Shown: positions 23,191-32,320 of the stretch, in pieces
How the letters are laid out: each line of letters opens with the position of its first letter
How positions within the stretch are numbered: the first letter of the stretch is position 1
The notes under the pieces: model-generated
The model's input: only the letters and a program-made list of their open reading frames with translations
What the model was told of the DNA's origin: nothing
Database searches by the model: none
Assembly (NCBI RefSeq): GCF_003596405.1
Contig: NZ_QYUR01000008.1
Span: 914,120 to 978,119, forward strand
Direction: 5' to 3'
DNA length: 64,000 nucleotides
Origin: Pseudomonas cavernicola
GTDB lineage: Bacteria; Pseudomonadota; Gammaproteobacteria; Pseudomonadales; Pseudomonadaceae
Translations under genes and position numbers: made by a program

Positions 23191-23324
23191 CGTAGGTTGG
23201 CGCTGAGCGCAGCGATGCCCAACAAGGAGTCGCCCCGCGACTCCCTTTACTCGGGTTCGCGCTTGGCAGCCCGGCCTTGCAGGCCGGTTGTCGGGCATCG
23301 CCTTCGGCTCAGCACCAACCTACG
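23191..23324. repeat. Palindromic dispersed repeat (CGTAGGTTGG...CCAACCTACG)
   Basis: Outer arms CGTAGGTTGGCGCTGAGCGC and GCTCAGCACCAACCTACG pair, and an inner hairpin (CCGGCCTTGCAGGCCGG) lies toward the right. Pieces of the same element recur at 59255-59309 and 60611-60670, flanking the IS110 element. Behaves like a REP/REPIN-type repeat, located between metH and the next small gene. Confidence 0.75.
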
Positions 23325-23402
23325 CATTCTCCTGATGGCTCGTGTCACAACTACAATCTGCCAAACATGCCTAAACCACTATGCTGTGATCAGGAGGTTT
23401 CC

Positions 23403-23618
23403 ATGGACGACTCGAATAACAAACCCCCAACGCTCTGGCAGATGCTACAGAGCGTGCTGGCAGCAGCTTTCGGCGTGCAGAGTGGGAAGAATCGCGCCCG
23501 CGACTTCACTCGCGGCAAACCCAGCCATTTCATTATTCTGGGTGTGCTCTTTACGACGCTGTTCGTACTGGTGATCCTCGGTGTGGTGAAGCTAGTGCTG
23601 CATTTCGCTGGGCTTTAA
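23403..23618 (+). CDS. DUF2970 small membrane protein
   Basis: 71 residues from an ATG preceded by a strong AGGAGG. A short N-terminal region (NKPPTLWQMLQSVLAAAFGV) is followed by FTRGKPSHFIILG and a single C-terminal membrane segment (LFTTLFVLVILGVVKLVLHF). This is the DUF2970 pattern, common in Pseudomonas; function unknown. Confidence 0.85.
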   Translation: MDDSNNKPPTLWQMLQSVLAAAFGVQSGKNRARDFTRGKPSHFIILGVLFTTLFVLVILGVVKLVLHFAGL

Positions 23619-23902
23619 CTTTCAGTCGAGCGTGGCTGCAGCGAAAATTGTGATCGCGCATCGCTTCTCCGATCATGACCTATCAAACTCCGCTGACCAG
23701 ACGTCAATCTGCTGTTGACCGCGAACATCTTGACCCCGCGGCCCTTAACTACGTCAACTTCAGCACTCACTGTCAAACTTGCCGCAGAGTAAAACTTCCA
23801 TGGCGGCCTTCTGTCACCACTCATCCACACTGCGCAAAACAAAGGCGCCGCCTCTGCTTTATAGCCAGGGGCGGCGGCGGTGAAACACGAAGGGAGGATT
23901 GG

Positions 23903-24025
23903 TTACTGGTGGCTGACCCAGAACACTGCAGTGACCACCGCTAGCAGGATTAAAACGAAGATAGCGCGTGCATCCACCACGCTGTCGCGGTTGTCATGTT
24001 CAGAATGGCCGGAATGGTCGGTCAT
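23903..24025 (-). CDS. Very small single-span membrane protein (40 aa)
   Basis: An ATG at 24025 with AGGGGAAG upstream opens a 40-codon frame. The N-terminus is His/Asp-rich (MTDHSGHSEHDNRDSVVDAR), followed by a single membrane segment (IFVLILLAVVTAVFWVS) and a short tail HQ. The good ribosome binding site, codon use and amphipathic layout support a real small protein of unknown function, in the gap between DUF2970 and cysI. Confidence 0.6.
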   Translation of the reverse strand: MTDHSGHSEHDNRDSVVDARAIFVLILLAVVTAVFWVSHQ

Positions 24026-24261
24026 GGCTTCCCCTGTTGTTGTGGTTATCGGTGGTTCGCCTTTGCAGTTAAGACTAGGTAGGCCGCTCGCTCAAGCTGA
24101 GCAGTTATGCATCCGCCCTCTCTTATCACTCTTGGTTCTGTTCATATACTAAAACATCACTTTTGCGCATAACTCTGAGCTGGTATCTTCCCCCGGCTCT
24201 GCCAGGAGTGCGCGGTCGTGCGCGCTGATTAGCTGTAAGCAGCCTGAAAACAGGACACTTC

Positions 24262-25920
24262 ATGTACGTATACGATAAATACGATCAACACATCATCGAG
24301 AGCCGCGTTAAGCAGTTCCGTGATCAGACCCGCCGTTATCTGGCTGGCGAGCTTTCAGGCGAAGAGTTCCGCCCGCTGCGCTTGCAGAACGGCCTCTACA
24401 TCCAGCGCTACGCGCCGATGCTGCGCGTTGCCGTGCCCTATGGCCTACTCTCCTCGACTCAAGTTCGCAAGATGGCGCAAATCGCCCGCAACTTCGACAA
24501 AGGCTACGCGCACATCAGTACCCGGCAGAACGTCCAGTTCAACTGGCCAGAGCTGGAAGACGTACCCGATATCCTCGCCGAGCTGTCGACCGTGCAAATG
24601 CACGCGATCCAGACCAGCGGCAACTGCATCCGCAACACCACCACCGACCAGTTCGCCGGTGTCGCCAAGGACGAGCTGATCGACCCGCGCCCGTGGTGCG
24701 AAATCATCCGTCAGTGGTCGACCTTCCACCCCGAGTTCGCTTATCTGCCGCGCAAATTCAAGATCGCCGTGAATGGTGCAGTCAGCGACCGCGCGGCGAT
24801 CGAAGTGCACGACATCGGCCTAGAAGCCGTACACAACGCTGCCGGCGAACTGGGCTTCCGGGTGTCCGTGGGTGGCGGCCTCGGCCGTACGCCTGTAGTC
24901 GGTTCCTTTATCAATGAGTTCCTGCCCTGGCAGCACCTACTGACTTATCTGGACGCCATCCTGCGGGTGTACAACCGCTATGGCCGTCGCGATAACAAAT
25001 TCAAGGCGCGGATCAAGATTCTGGTCAAAGCACTCGGCCCAGAAGTCTTCGCCGCGAAGGTCGAGGCGGAATGGGCGTTCCTCAAGGACGGCCCCAGCAC
25101 CTTGACCGAAGCTGAAGCCGAACGCGTGGGCAAACACTTCGTCGACCCCGGCTACAAAGCCCTGCCGGACGAAGACGCCGCCCTCGCCCAGCTCGATGCC
25201 GAGCACCCGGGTTTTGCCCGCTGGCGCGCGCGCAACGTGGTTGCCCACAAGAAACCGGGCTATGCCGCCGTCACCCTGTCGCTGAAACCTACCGGCGTCG
25301 CGCCGGGAGATGTCACCGACAAGCAACTGGATGCCATCGCCGACCTGGCCGACCGCTTCAGCTTCGGTGAAGTGCGCAACTCTCACGAGCAGAACATCAT
25401 TCTCGCCGACGTCGAACAGGCCAAGCTGTTCCAGCTCTGGGGCGAACTGCGCGAGAACGGTTTCGCCACACCGAATATCGGCTTGCTGACCGACATCATC
25501 TGCTGCCCAGGTGGCGATTTCTGCTCGTTGGCCAACGCCAAGTCGATTCCGATCGCCGAAGCCATCCAGCGTCGCTTCGATGATCTGGACTACCTGTTCG
25601 ACATCGGTGAAATCGACCTGAACATCTCCGGCTGCATGAATGCCTGCGGCCACCACCACGTGGGCCATATCGGCATCCTTGGCGTGGACAAGAAAGGCGA
25701 AGAGTTCTACCAGGTGTCCCTCGGCGGCAGCGCCAGCCGTGACGCCAGCCTCGGCAAAATCCTTGGTCCCTCCTTCGCTCAGGACGTAATGCCGGATGTG
25801 ATCGAGAAACTGATCAATGTCTATGTTGAGAAGCGCACCGAAGACGAGCGCTTTATCGACACTTTCCGCCGTATCGGCATCGACCCCTTCAAGGAACGTG
25901 TTTATGCAGCGAATAATTAA
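24262..25920 (+). CDS. cysI: Sulfite reductase haemoprotein (single-chain CysI type)
   Basis: 552 residues, the Pseudomonas-type sulfite reductase. Siroheme/4Fe-4S ligand cysteines are in CCPGGDFCSLANAK (about 413-426) and SGCMNACGHHHVG (about 456-468), the expected two pairs. NVQFNW and the NTTTDQFAG segment fit the substrate-binding half. It reduces sulfite to sulfide for cysteine synthesis. The DUF934 gene overlaps its 3' end. Confidence 0.95.
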   Translation: MYVYDKYDQHIIESRVKQFRDQTRRYLAGELSGEEFRPLRLQNGLYIQRYAPMLRVAVPYGLLSSTQVRKMAQIARNFDKGYAHISTRQNVQFNWPELEDVPDILAELSTVQMHAIQTSGNCIRNTTTDQFAGVAKDELIDPRPWCEIIRQWSTFHPEFAYLPRKFKIAVNGAVSDRAAIEVHDIGLEAVHNAAGELGFRVSVGGGLGRTPVVGSFINEFLPWQHLLTYLDAILRVYNRYGRRDNKFKARIKILVKALGPEVFAAKVEAEWAFLKDGPSTLTEAEAERVGKHFVDPGYKALPDEDAALAQLDAEHPGFARWRARNVVAHKKPGYAAVTLSLKPTGVAPGDVTDKQLDAIADLADRFSFGEVRNSHEQNIILADVEQAKLFQLWGELRENGFATPNIGLLTDIICCPGGDFCSLANAKSIPIAEAIQRRFDDLDYLFDIGEIDLNISGCMNACGHHHVGHIGILGVDKKGEEFYQVSLGGSASRDASLGKILGPSFAQDVMPDVIEKLINVYVEKRTEDERFIDTFRRIGIDPFKERVYAANN

Positions 25921-26404
25921 AAACGACCAAGTCATCGACGAAACCTGGCACCTGCTGCCCAAGGACGCGTCGCTTGAGGGCCTGTCCAACTGCGACGACC
26001 TGCTCGTACCGCTGAACCTCTGGCGCGAGCACAGCCACGCACTCAAGGCCCGCGACGGCGGCCTGGGTGTATGGCTGGACAGTGATGAAGCAGTGGAAGA
26101 GATCGCTGACGACCTCGCCCACTTCCAAGTGGTCGCCCTGAACTTCCCGGCATTCACTGACGGTCGCCACTTCTCCAGTGCGCGCCTGCTACGTGAGCGC
26201 TACGGCTACAAAGGCGAAGTGCGCGCGATCGGCGACGTATTGCGCGACCAGCTGTTCTTTATGCGCCGCTGTGGGTTCGATGCCTTTGCCGTGCGCCCGG
26301 ATCGCGACCCATACGACGCTCTGGAAGGCCTCAAGGACTTCTCCGAGTTCTACCAGACCGCTGCTGACCAGCCGCTACCGTTGTTCCGTCGCCGTAAGGT
26401 CTGA
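25904..26404 (+). CDS. DUF934 protein, sulfite reductase partner
   Basis: 166 residues. The start MQRIIKNDQVIDETWHLL overlaps the cysI end by 17 bp, giving tight coupling. The C-terminal DQLFFMRRCGFDAFAVR segment is typical of DUF934 proteins, which regularly sit downstream of cysI in Pseudomonas and are thought to help sulfite reduction. A T-rich terminator follows directly. Confidence 0.9.
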   Translation: MQRIIKNDQVIDETWHLLPKDASLEGLSNCDDLLVPLNLWREHSHALKARDGGLGVWLDSDEAVEEIADDLAHFQVVALNFPAFTDGRHFSSARLLRERYGYKGEVRAIGDVLRDQLFFMRRCGFDAFAVRPDRDPYDALEGLKDFSEFYQTAADQPLPLFRRRKV

Positions 26405-26420
26405 AGCATCGAGCGATAAT

Positions 26421-26447
26421 AAAAAGCCCCGCAGTGCGGGGCTTTTT
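26421..26447 (+). terminator. Rho-independent terminator after cysI-DUF934
   Basis: AAAAAGCCCCGC-agt-GCGGGGCTTTTT: a perfect stem followed by a T-run, between the convergent DUF934 and MDR genes. Confidence 0.9.
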
Positions 26448-26471
26448 ATTGGCTTCAATGGCGCCAGTAGC

Positions 26472-27464
26472 TCAGCCGAGGCTCACCAGCACACGGCCTA
26501 CCAGCTTACCCGCGAGAATCTGCTGAATTGCTTCCGGCAGTTGTTCAAGACTCACTTCATGAACCAGTGCGTCAAGATTTCCCAGCTTCCACTGCACGGA
26601 CAGCCTGTCCCACATGGAGGCCTTGACCACCAGCGGCAACTCGACCGAGTCAACGCCGAGCAGATTGACCCCGCGCAGGATAAACGGCAGCACACTGCCC
26701 TTGAACGCGACTCCGGCAGTCAGCCCGCAACACGCCACACTGGCGCCGTACTGCAGGGACTTGACCACGTTGAACAAGATATCGCCGCCAACGGTATCCA
26801 CCGCCCCAGCCCACTGTTCTTTGAGCATCGGCTTGTCCGTGCCCGCCTGTAGCGCATCACGCTCGACGATCTGCTCGGCGCCAAGGCCTTTGAGAAACTC
26901 GCCCTGTCCAACCTTACCGGTGGACGCAGCGACCTTGTAGCCAAGGCTCGACAACAGCGCGACGGCCACGCTACCCACGCCACCCGTGGCGCCGGTAACC
27001 AGAATCGGACCAGCGTCAGCGTTCAGCCCCGCCTGCTCCAGCTTGTCGACACACAGCGCAGCAGTCAGGCCGGCAGTCCCCAGCACCATCGCCTCACGCA
27101 GCGAAAGGCCTTTCGGACGTTTGATCGCCCAGGCGGCCGGCACCCGGATGTACTGAGCGAAGCCTCCCGAGGTGTTCATCCCCAGATCGTAACCGGTGAT
27201 GATCACTTCATCGCCAATAGAGAACTCAGCCACGCTCGACTCAGCCACCACACCCGCCGCATCGATGCCTGGCGTATGCGGATAGCTGCGGGTCACACCG
27301 CGGTTGCCGCTGGCGGAGAGCGCATCCTTGTAGTTGAGCGACGAGTACTGCACGCGGATCAACAACTCGCCGGCCGGCAACTCGGAAGTGTCGCGCTCGA
27401 CCACCTTCTGCTCGAACACACCAGCCGCGCCTTCGCTGACCAGCAGGGCCTTGAATTTGCTCAT
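26472..27464 (-). CDS. MDR-family NADPH oxidoreductase (AcuI/YhdH type)
   Basis: 330 residues. Medium-chain dehydrogenase/reductase without structural zinc cysteines. NADP-binding motif VTGATGGVGSVAVALL is near residues 148-163 and the N-terminal catalytic domain has SLNYKDALSASG. Length and motifs fit the AcuI/YhdH group, which reduces acrylyl-CoA or quinones. The start at 27464 is preceded by AAGGAGAGCGAG. Monocistronic; convergent with cysI-DUF934. Confidence 0.9.
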   Translation of the reverse strand: MSKFKALLVSEGAAGVFEQKVVERDTSELPAGELLIRVQYSSLNYKDALSASGNRGVTRSYPHTPGIDAAGVVAESSVAEFSIGDEVIITGYDLGMNTSGGFAQYIRVPAAWAIKRPKGLSLREAMVLGTAGLTAALCVDKLEQAGLNADAGPILVTGATGGVGSVAVALLSSLGYKVAASTGKVGQGEFLKGLGAEQIVERDALQAGTDKPMLKEQWAGAVDTVGGDILFNVVKSLQYGASVACCGLTAGVAFKGSVLPFILRGVNLLGVDSVELPLVVKASMWDRLSVQWKLGNLDALVHEVSLEQLPEAIQQILAGKLVGRVLVSLG

Positions 27465-27518
27465 CTCGCTCTCCTTACTAGAAACCCAGTTAGCCGGCAC
27501 CTATTAGCCGAAGCATGA

Positions 27519-28538
27519 TTACCAAAACCGCTGCTGATGGAGCCGGCTCCACCAAGTCAGCAGCAATCGGTCGAGCGTGACACTGGCCGCCAGACCGACA
27601 CGCTCCTGCAGGCTTTTCTTCTGCGCGTAGTGCAGCTGGAACACATCGGCCGCTTTGGCGCGCTCAGCGAGGTATTCATCGCTGGTCTTCAGTTCGTCGA
27701 CCAATTGCTTGCCTAGCGCAGCTTGGCCCAGCCAGATCTCACCGGTGGAGACCTCATCGATGGCCAACTGCGGGCGGTAGCGGGCCACGAAGTTCTTGAA
27801 CAGCTCGTGAGTGATCTCCAGGTCTTCCTGAAACTTCTCGCGACCCTTTTCAGTGTTCTCGCCAAATATCGTCAGCGTGCGCTTGTACTCACCGGCGGTG
27901 AGCACCTCGAAATCAATTTCGTGCTTTTTCAGCAAGCGATGGACGTTCGGCAACTGAGCCACCACGCCGATGGAACCGAGGATGGCAAACGGTGAAGAGA
28001 TAATTTTTTCGCCGATGCAAGCCATCATGTAACCGCCGCTGGCAGCGACCTTGTCCACGCAGACTGTCAACGGAACCCCAGCCTGACGGATACGCGCCAG
28101 TTGCGAGGAGGCCAAGCCGTAGCTGTGCACCATGCCACCACCGCTCTCCAAGCGCAGGACCACTTCATCCTTCGCCGTCGCCAGGCTCAGCAGCGCGGTG
28201 ACTTCATGGCGCAGGTGCTCGGTAGCTGAAGCCCTGATATCACCATCAAAATCCAGCACGAAGACCCGTGACTTCTGCTCGCCAGCCTTCTTTGCCAACT
28301 TGGCGGCCTTAGCCTCTTCTTTGCGAATGGCCTTCAGTTGGTGCTTATCCAACACCGACTGTTCCAAACGCTCATGCAGCGCCTTATAGAAGTCGTTGAG
28401 TTTATGTACGTCCAGTTGACCGCCGCGCTTGCGGTCTTTGCCACGCAGGACGGCAATCGCCGCCAGCACCACCAAAATGGCTACAACCAGCGTTACCGTC
28501 TTGGCCAGAAAGCCAGCGTACTCGGCTAAAAACTCCAC
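27519..28538 (-). CDS. sohB: Inner-membrane peptidase SohB (S49 family)
   Basis: 339 residues from a GTG at 28538 (GAGGGGG upstream); in-frame ATG codons further up would add an unlikely soluble leader. One membrane anchor (about residues 10-30, FLAKTVTLVVAILVVLAAIA) precedes the S49 domain with the nucleophile serine in KVAASGGYMMAC and the general-base lysine in AGEYKRTLTIFGENTE. These are the Ser-Lys dyad positions of SohB/SppA signal-peptide peptidases, active on the periplasmic side. Confidence 0.93.
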   Translation of the reverse strand: MEFLAEYAGFLAKTVTLVVAILVVLAAIAVLRGKDRKRGGQLDVHKLNDFYKALHERLEQSVLDKHQLKAIRKEEAKAAKLAKKAGEQKSRVFVLDFDGDIRASATEHLRHEVTALLSLATAKDEVVLRLESGGGMVHSYGLASSQLARIRQAGVPLTVCVDKVAASGGYMMACIGEKIISSPFAILGSIGVVAQLPNVHRLLKKHEIDFEVLTAGEYKRTLTIFGENTEKGREKFQEDLEITHELFKNFVARYRPQLAIDEVSTGEIWLGQAALGKQLVDELKTSDEYLAERAKAADVFQLHYAQKKSLQERVGLAASVTLDRLLLTWWSRLHQQRFW

Positions 28539-28770
28539 GCGATCCCCCTCAAGTTTCCTTGCGTGCGCCCTGTTTTGGGCAGCACTCATGTCAGCCAAGC
28601 ATACCGACGCTGTCTGTCCCCGGCCAGCGGCTAGCATGGGTGCGCTTAGTGGCAGCTAACAGACACAAACCAACAGAGCGCAATTCAAACAAGCGTATGT
28701 TTTTTCGTTGACAGGCCCAATCTATCCTCATACCCTCGCGAAACTTTCACCGTAGCGGGATGACGCTAAC

Positions 28771-29481
28771 GTGGGCAGCATTTACCTGATTCGCCATGGT
28801 CAAGCATCGTTCGGCGCGGCTGACTACGATGTGCTCTCCGAGCGCGGTATTCGCCAGGCCGAAGTATTGGGCAAGCATCTGGTTGAACTCGGCGTGCGCT
28901 TCGATCGTTGCCTGAGTGGCAATCTGCTCCGCCAGCAGCACACCGCCAAGGCCACCTTTTCCCAGTTCAGCGCCGTCGGCCTGGCAGTGCCGGAAATCGA
29001 AACGGACGCCGCCTTCAATGAATTCGATGCCGACGCAGTGATCCGCGCCCTGCTTCCGGACTTGCTTCCCGAAGAGCCAGAAGCCTTGCATGTATTAAGG
29101 AATGCTGCGCAGAACCGCGCCGAGTTTCAGCGCCTGTTCGCGCGCCTGATCGGTCGCTGGATCTCCGGCGAACATGACAAGCCGGGCCTGGAAAGCTGGC
29201 AAGGGTTCGTCGATAAAGTGCAGGCGGGTCTCGAACGCATTCTCGAACAAGCCTCCAGCAAGGATAGCGTTGCCGTGTTCACCTCCGGCGGCACCATCAC
29301 CGCGCTGCTGCGACTGATTACTGGAGTGCCTTCCGACAAGGCCTTCGAGCTTAACTGGCAAATCGTCAACACTTCGCTCAACCGTCTGAAGTTCCGCGGT
29401 CGCGAAGTGGCCCTGGCTTCCTTCAACAGCCATGTGCATTTGCAGCTGTTGAAGGCGCCGGAACTCATCACTTACCGCTGA
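28771..29481 (+). CDS. Histidine phosphatase (phosphoglycerate-mutase superfamily)
   Basis: 236 residues from a GTG start. The catalytic RHG motif is near the N-terminus (YLIRHGQASFG), and the second catalytic histidine region is replaced by VFTSGGTITALL, where many members have a SHG-type motif, so activity is likely but not certain. It leads a set with an SCP2 protein, an ACAD10/11-type phosphotransferase and an SDR; this order suggests a role in acyl-CoA or phosphorylated hydroxy-acid metabolism. Confidence 0.85.
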   Translation: MGSIYLIRHGQASFGAADYDVLSERGIRQAEVLGKHLVELGVRFDRCLSGNLLRQQHTAKATFSQFSAVGLAVPEIETDAAFNEFDADAVIRALLPDLLPEEPEALHVLRNAAQNRAEFQRLFARLIGRWISGEHDKPGLESWQGFVDKVQAGLERILEQASSKDSVAVFTSGGTITALLRLITGVPSDKAFELNWQIVNTSLNRLKFRGREVALASFNSHVHLQLLKAPELITYR

Positions 29482-29544
29482 GTTTCGGCCCACTGTGGCC
29501 CGCAAGGCCGCTCGAAAAACCTGAAAACTATAAAGGATAGAACC

Positions 29545-29859
29545 ATGACCACAGTTGCTGACATCGTCAAAACCATGCAGTCCAAGTTCAATGCCGGTGC
29601 CGCTGCTGGCCTGGACCTGGTATTCCAGTTCAACATTGAAGATGGCGAAAACCACTATCTGGTAGTGAAAGACGGCACCTGCGAGCTGCAACAAGGCGAC
29701 GCCGCCAACGCCAACGTGACCCTGATCATGAACACCGAGACCCTGAAAGGCATCACCAGCGGCGAAACTGACGGTATGCAAGCGTTCATGGGCGGCAAAC
29801 TGCGCGCTGAAGGCGACATGATGCTGGCGATGAAGCTGGGCGAGCTGTTCCCGGTTTGA
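29545..29859 (+). CDS. SCP2 sterol-binding domain protein
   Basis: 104 residues, a stand-alone SCP2 fold: the N-terminal helix (TVADIVKTMQSKFNAGAAAG), beta strands, and GETDGMQAFMGGKLRAEGDM typical of bacterial SCP2 proteins. It likely binds a hydrophobic acyl or sterol-like ligand in the cytoplasm. AAAGGATAG precedes the ATG. Despite the nearby steroid locus, such proteins are widespread and may have a general lipid role. Confidence 0.9.
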   Translation: MTTVADIVKTMQSKFNAGAAAGLDLVFQFNIEDGENHYLVVKDGTCELQQGDAANANVTLIMNTETLKGITSGETDGMQAFMGGKLRAEGDMMLAMKLGELFPV

Positions 29860-30211
29860 GAACCTGCCCAGGAGTCTGCTGCGCTCGGTGATGCTGCGTT
29901 GAAAACAGGGTCGGAATGCTCATTGGCTCTAGCCAACTCCGCTTTCTCGCCTGTTTTCGCCTTGCCTGACCTTCGCTCGCGACGACCCTGAACAGGTTGC
30001 AAGCATCTACGCTATTGCTGCGTGACCAAGAACCGGAGTCCTGCGACTCCGGTTTTTTTTCGCCGCAAGCCTGCTATCAGGAAGCAATCAGGCAGGCTGA
30101 TTAACAGGCAACACGCTCGCCAATAAGGGACCGCGCAGCTTGTGACGCATCCTTAGCGGCATTAGATTAGCCAATAGTCGAAGGCCCCCATCATAAGTAG
30201 AAGGGATAAGC
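29860..30211. other. Intergenic region with terminator, before the phosphotransferase gene
   Basis: About 350 bp. It contains the terminator at 30031-30060 and the upstream region of the phosphotransferase gene. No ORF or RNA gene recognised. Confidence 0.4.
30031..30060 (+). terminator. Rho-independent terminator
   Basis: AACCGGAGTC-ctgc-GACTCCGG followed by eight T residues: strong stem and T-run, closing the histidine phosphatase-SCP2 unit. Confidence 0.9.
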
Positions 30212-31279
30212 ATGGCGCTTACTGACCAGTCCACCCGTATCCGCAATGGCGAAGAGCTCGACTCCGCCATCATTGACCAGTACCTCAAGGCGCATATTCC
30301 CGGCCTGACGGGCGAGCCACGCATCAGCCAGTTTCCCGGCGGTGCCTCAAACCTGACTTACTTGCTCGAATATCCGAATCAGGAGTTCGTACTGCGGCGC
30401 CCTCCATTTGGCCATAAAGCCAAATCAGCGCACGACATGGGCCGTGAGTACCGCATTCTCAATCAACTGAACGCTGGCTTCCCCTACTGCCCAAAAGCCT
30501 ACCTGCACTGCACCGACGAGTCGGTGATTGGCGCTGAGTTCTATGTAATGGAACGCGTCAACGGCATCATTCTGCGTGCCGACCTGCCACCTGAGCTAAA
30601 ACTGGATGAGGCGCAAACCCGCGCTCTGTGCAAAAACTTCATCGACAAGTTCGTCGACCTGCACAACGTCGACTACCACGCCTGTGGTCTCGGCGACCTG
30701 GGCAAGCCGGAAGGCTATGTACAGCGCCAGATCGGTGGCTGGAGCGACCGCTACGAGAAAGCCCTGACCCCTGACGCGCCGACCTGGGAAACCACCAAAG
30801 CCTGGCTGAAGGACAAGATGCCGGCCGACCATCACAAGTCGAGCATCGTGCATAACGACTACCGCTTCGACAACGTCATCCTCGACCCGGCCAACCCGAT
30901 GCAGATCATCGGCGTACTGGACTGGGAGCTGACCACTATCGGCGACCCGCTGATGGACCTGGGCAACACCTTGGCCTACTGGATCGAAGCCAATGACCCG
31001 CCGCCGGTGCAACTGATGCGCCGCCAGCCGAGTAATGCGCCGGGCATGCTGACCCGCCAGGAGTTCGTCGACTACTACGCCGAGCGCTCAGGCATCGAGA
31101 TCAAGAATTTCGACTTCTACTACACCTACGGCCTGTTCCGCCTGGCCGGCATCGTGCAGCAGATTTACTACCGTTTCTTCCATGGCCAAACCCAGGACAA
31201 ACGCTTCGCACAGTTCATTCAGATGAACAAGCTGCTGGAGCACATGAGCCTGCAAGTCATCAATAAATCGACGCTGTAA
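30212..31279 (+). CDS. Phosphotransferase family protein (APH-like, ACAD10/11 type)
   Basis: 355 residues, the only complete copy of this gene. Kinase-like fold: an N-terminal ATP-site segment (QFPGGASNLTYLLEY), the catalytic loop VHNDYRFDNVILDP (about residues 212-225) with HxD-type residues, and the metal-binding GVLDWELTTIGDPLMDLG. This is the APH family branch fused to acyl-CoA dehydrogenases in animals (ACAD10/11), which phosphorylates 4-hydroxy acids. Its 3' two-thirds is repeated twice at 48.9-50.1 kb, where the 5' end is replaced by mirrored sequence. Confidence 0.92.
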   Translation: MALTDQSTRIRNGEELDSAIIDQYLKAHIPGLTGEPRISQFPGGASNLTYLLEYPNQEFVLRRPPFGHKAKSAHDMGREYRILNQLNAGFPYCPKAYLHCTDESVIGAEFYVMERVNGIILRADLPPELKLDEAQTRALCKNFIDKFVDLHNVDYHACGLGDLGKPEGYVQRQIGGWSDRYEKALTPDAPTWETTKAWLKDKMPADHHKSSIVHNDYRFDNVILDPANPMQIIGVLDWELTTIGDPLMDLGNTLAYWIEANDPPPVQLMRRQPSNAPGMLTRQEFVDYYAERSGIEIKNFDFYYTYGLFRLAGIVQQIYYRFFHGQTQDKRFAQFIQMNKLLEHMSLQVINKSTL

Positions 31280-31318
31280 TCCGGCTTACAACTTTCGGCC
31301 CATCACAAGGGGAACCCC

Positions 31319-32086
31319 ATGTCCAAGACCACACTGTTCGACCTCGACGGCAAAATCGCCTTCGTATCGGGTGCCAGCCGCGGAATCGGCGAAGCCATCG
31401 CCAAACTGCTGGCTCAGCAAGGCGCCCATGTCATCGTCTCCAGCCGCAAGATCGAAGGCTGCCAAGCCGTAGCTGACGCGATTATCGCGGCTGGCGGCAA
31501 AGCCACGGCTATCGCCTGTCATATCGGCGAGATGGAACAGATTCAAAGCGTTTTTGCGCAAATCCGCGAGCAATTTGGTCGCCTGGACATTCTGGTCAAT
31601 AACGCCGCCACCAACCCGCAGTTCTGCAATGTGCTGGATACCGACTTGTCGGCCTTCCAGAAGACCGTGGATGTGAACATCCGCGGTTACTTCTTCATGT
31701 CCATCGAAGCCGGCAAGCTGATGCGTGAAAACGGCAAAGGCAGCATCATCAACGTTGCCTCGATCAACGGCGTATCGCCGGGAATCTTCCAAGGCATCTA
31801 CTCCGTGACGAAAGCTGCGGTGATCAATATGACCAAGGTCTTCGCCAAGGAGTGCGCGCAGTTCGGCATCCGCTGCAACGCGCTGCTGCCAGGCCTGACC
31901 GACACCAAGTTCGCTTCCGCCCTAGTGAAAAACGACGCGATCCTGAATACCGCTCTGCTGCAGATTCCGCTCAAGCGCGTGGCGGACCCGAGCGAGATGG
32001 CCGGCACCGTGCTGTACCTGGCTAGCGATGCGTCCAGCTACACCACTGGCGTGGCGCTGAATGTGGATGGCGGCTTCCTCTCCTGA
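31319..32086 (+). CDS. Short-chain dehydrogenase/reductase (copy A)
   Basis: 255 residues. Classical SDR: cofactor motif GASRGIGE near residue 18, NNAATNP (the NNAG-like motif) near 93, catalytic Ser in VASINGVSPG, and YSVTKAA holding Tyr and Lys. Acidic or basic residues after strand 2 (SSRKIEG) suggest NADP(H). It follows the phosphotransferase by 39 bp with AAGGGGAAC upstream and is probably cotranscribed; a role in 3-hydroxy-acyl or hydroxy-acid oxidation fits the context. Identical proteins are encoded at 48075-48842 and 50157-50924. Confidence 0.92.
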   Translation: MSKTTLFDLDGKIAFVSGASRGIGEAIAKLLAQQGAHVIVSSRKIEGCQAVADAIIAAGGKATAIACHIGEMEQIQSVFAQIREQFGRLDILVNNAATNPQFCNVLDTDLSAFQKTVDVNIRGYFFMSIEAGKLMRENGKGSIINVASINGVSPGIFQGIYSVTKAAVINMTKVFAKECAQFGIRCNALLPGLTDTKFASALVKNDAILNTALLQIPLKRVADPSEMAGTVLYLASDASSYTTGVALNVDGGFLS

Positions 32087-32104
32087 GTGATCGCCAAGCA
32101 TTAA

Positions 32105-32202
32105 AAAGGTTCTTCACGGACTACCGGGGGACATGAAGGGTTAACACCCTCTTGCCTATCCGGTGTTCACCGCCACCCCCCGGAGTTCCGGGAAGAACCT
32201 TT
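32105..32202. repeat. Palindromic element at the end of the SDR gene (copy A)
   Basis: About 98 bp with 27-bp imperfect terminal arms (AAAGGTTCTTC.CGGA.CT.CCGGGGG and its complement) and small internal hairpins. Located between the convergent SDR and OYE genes. It could be a MITE-like remnant or a terminator; no transposase nearby shares the ends. Repeated at 47959-48056 and 50943-51040. Confidence 0.6.
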
Positions 32203-32320
32203 GTTATGCGTCATCGCTGATCGGACCGCACCCCACTGCATTTTTGCCTGAAGCGGCTAACCAACTTCAGTGCTCCATGGGGCTCCCAGACTCGTACCCA
32301 TCCCACTTCTTACGCACAAT

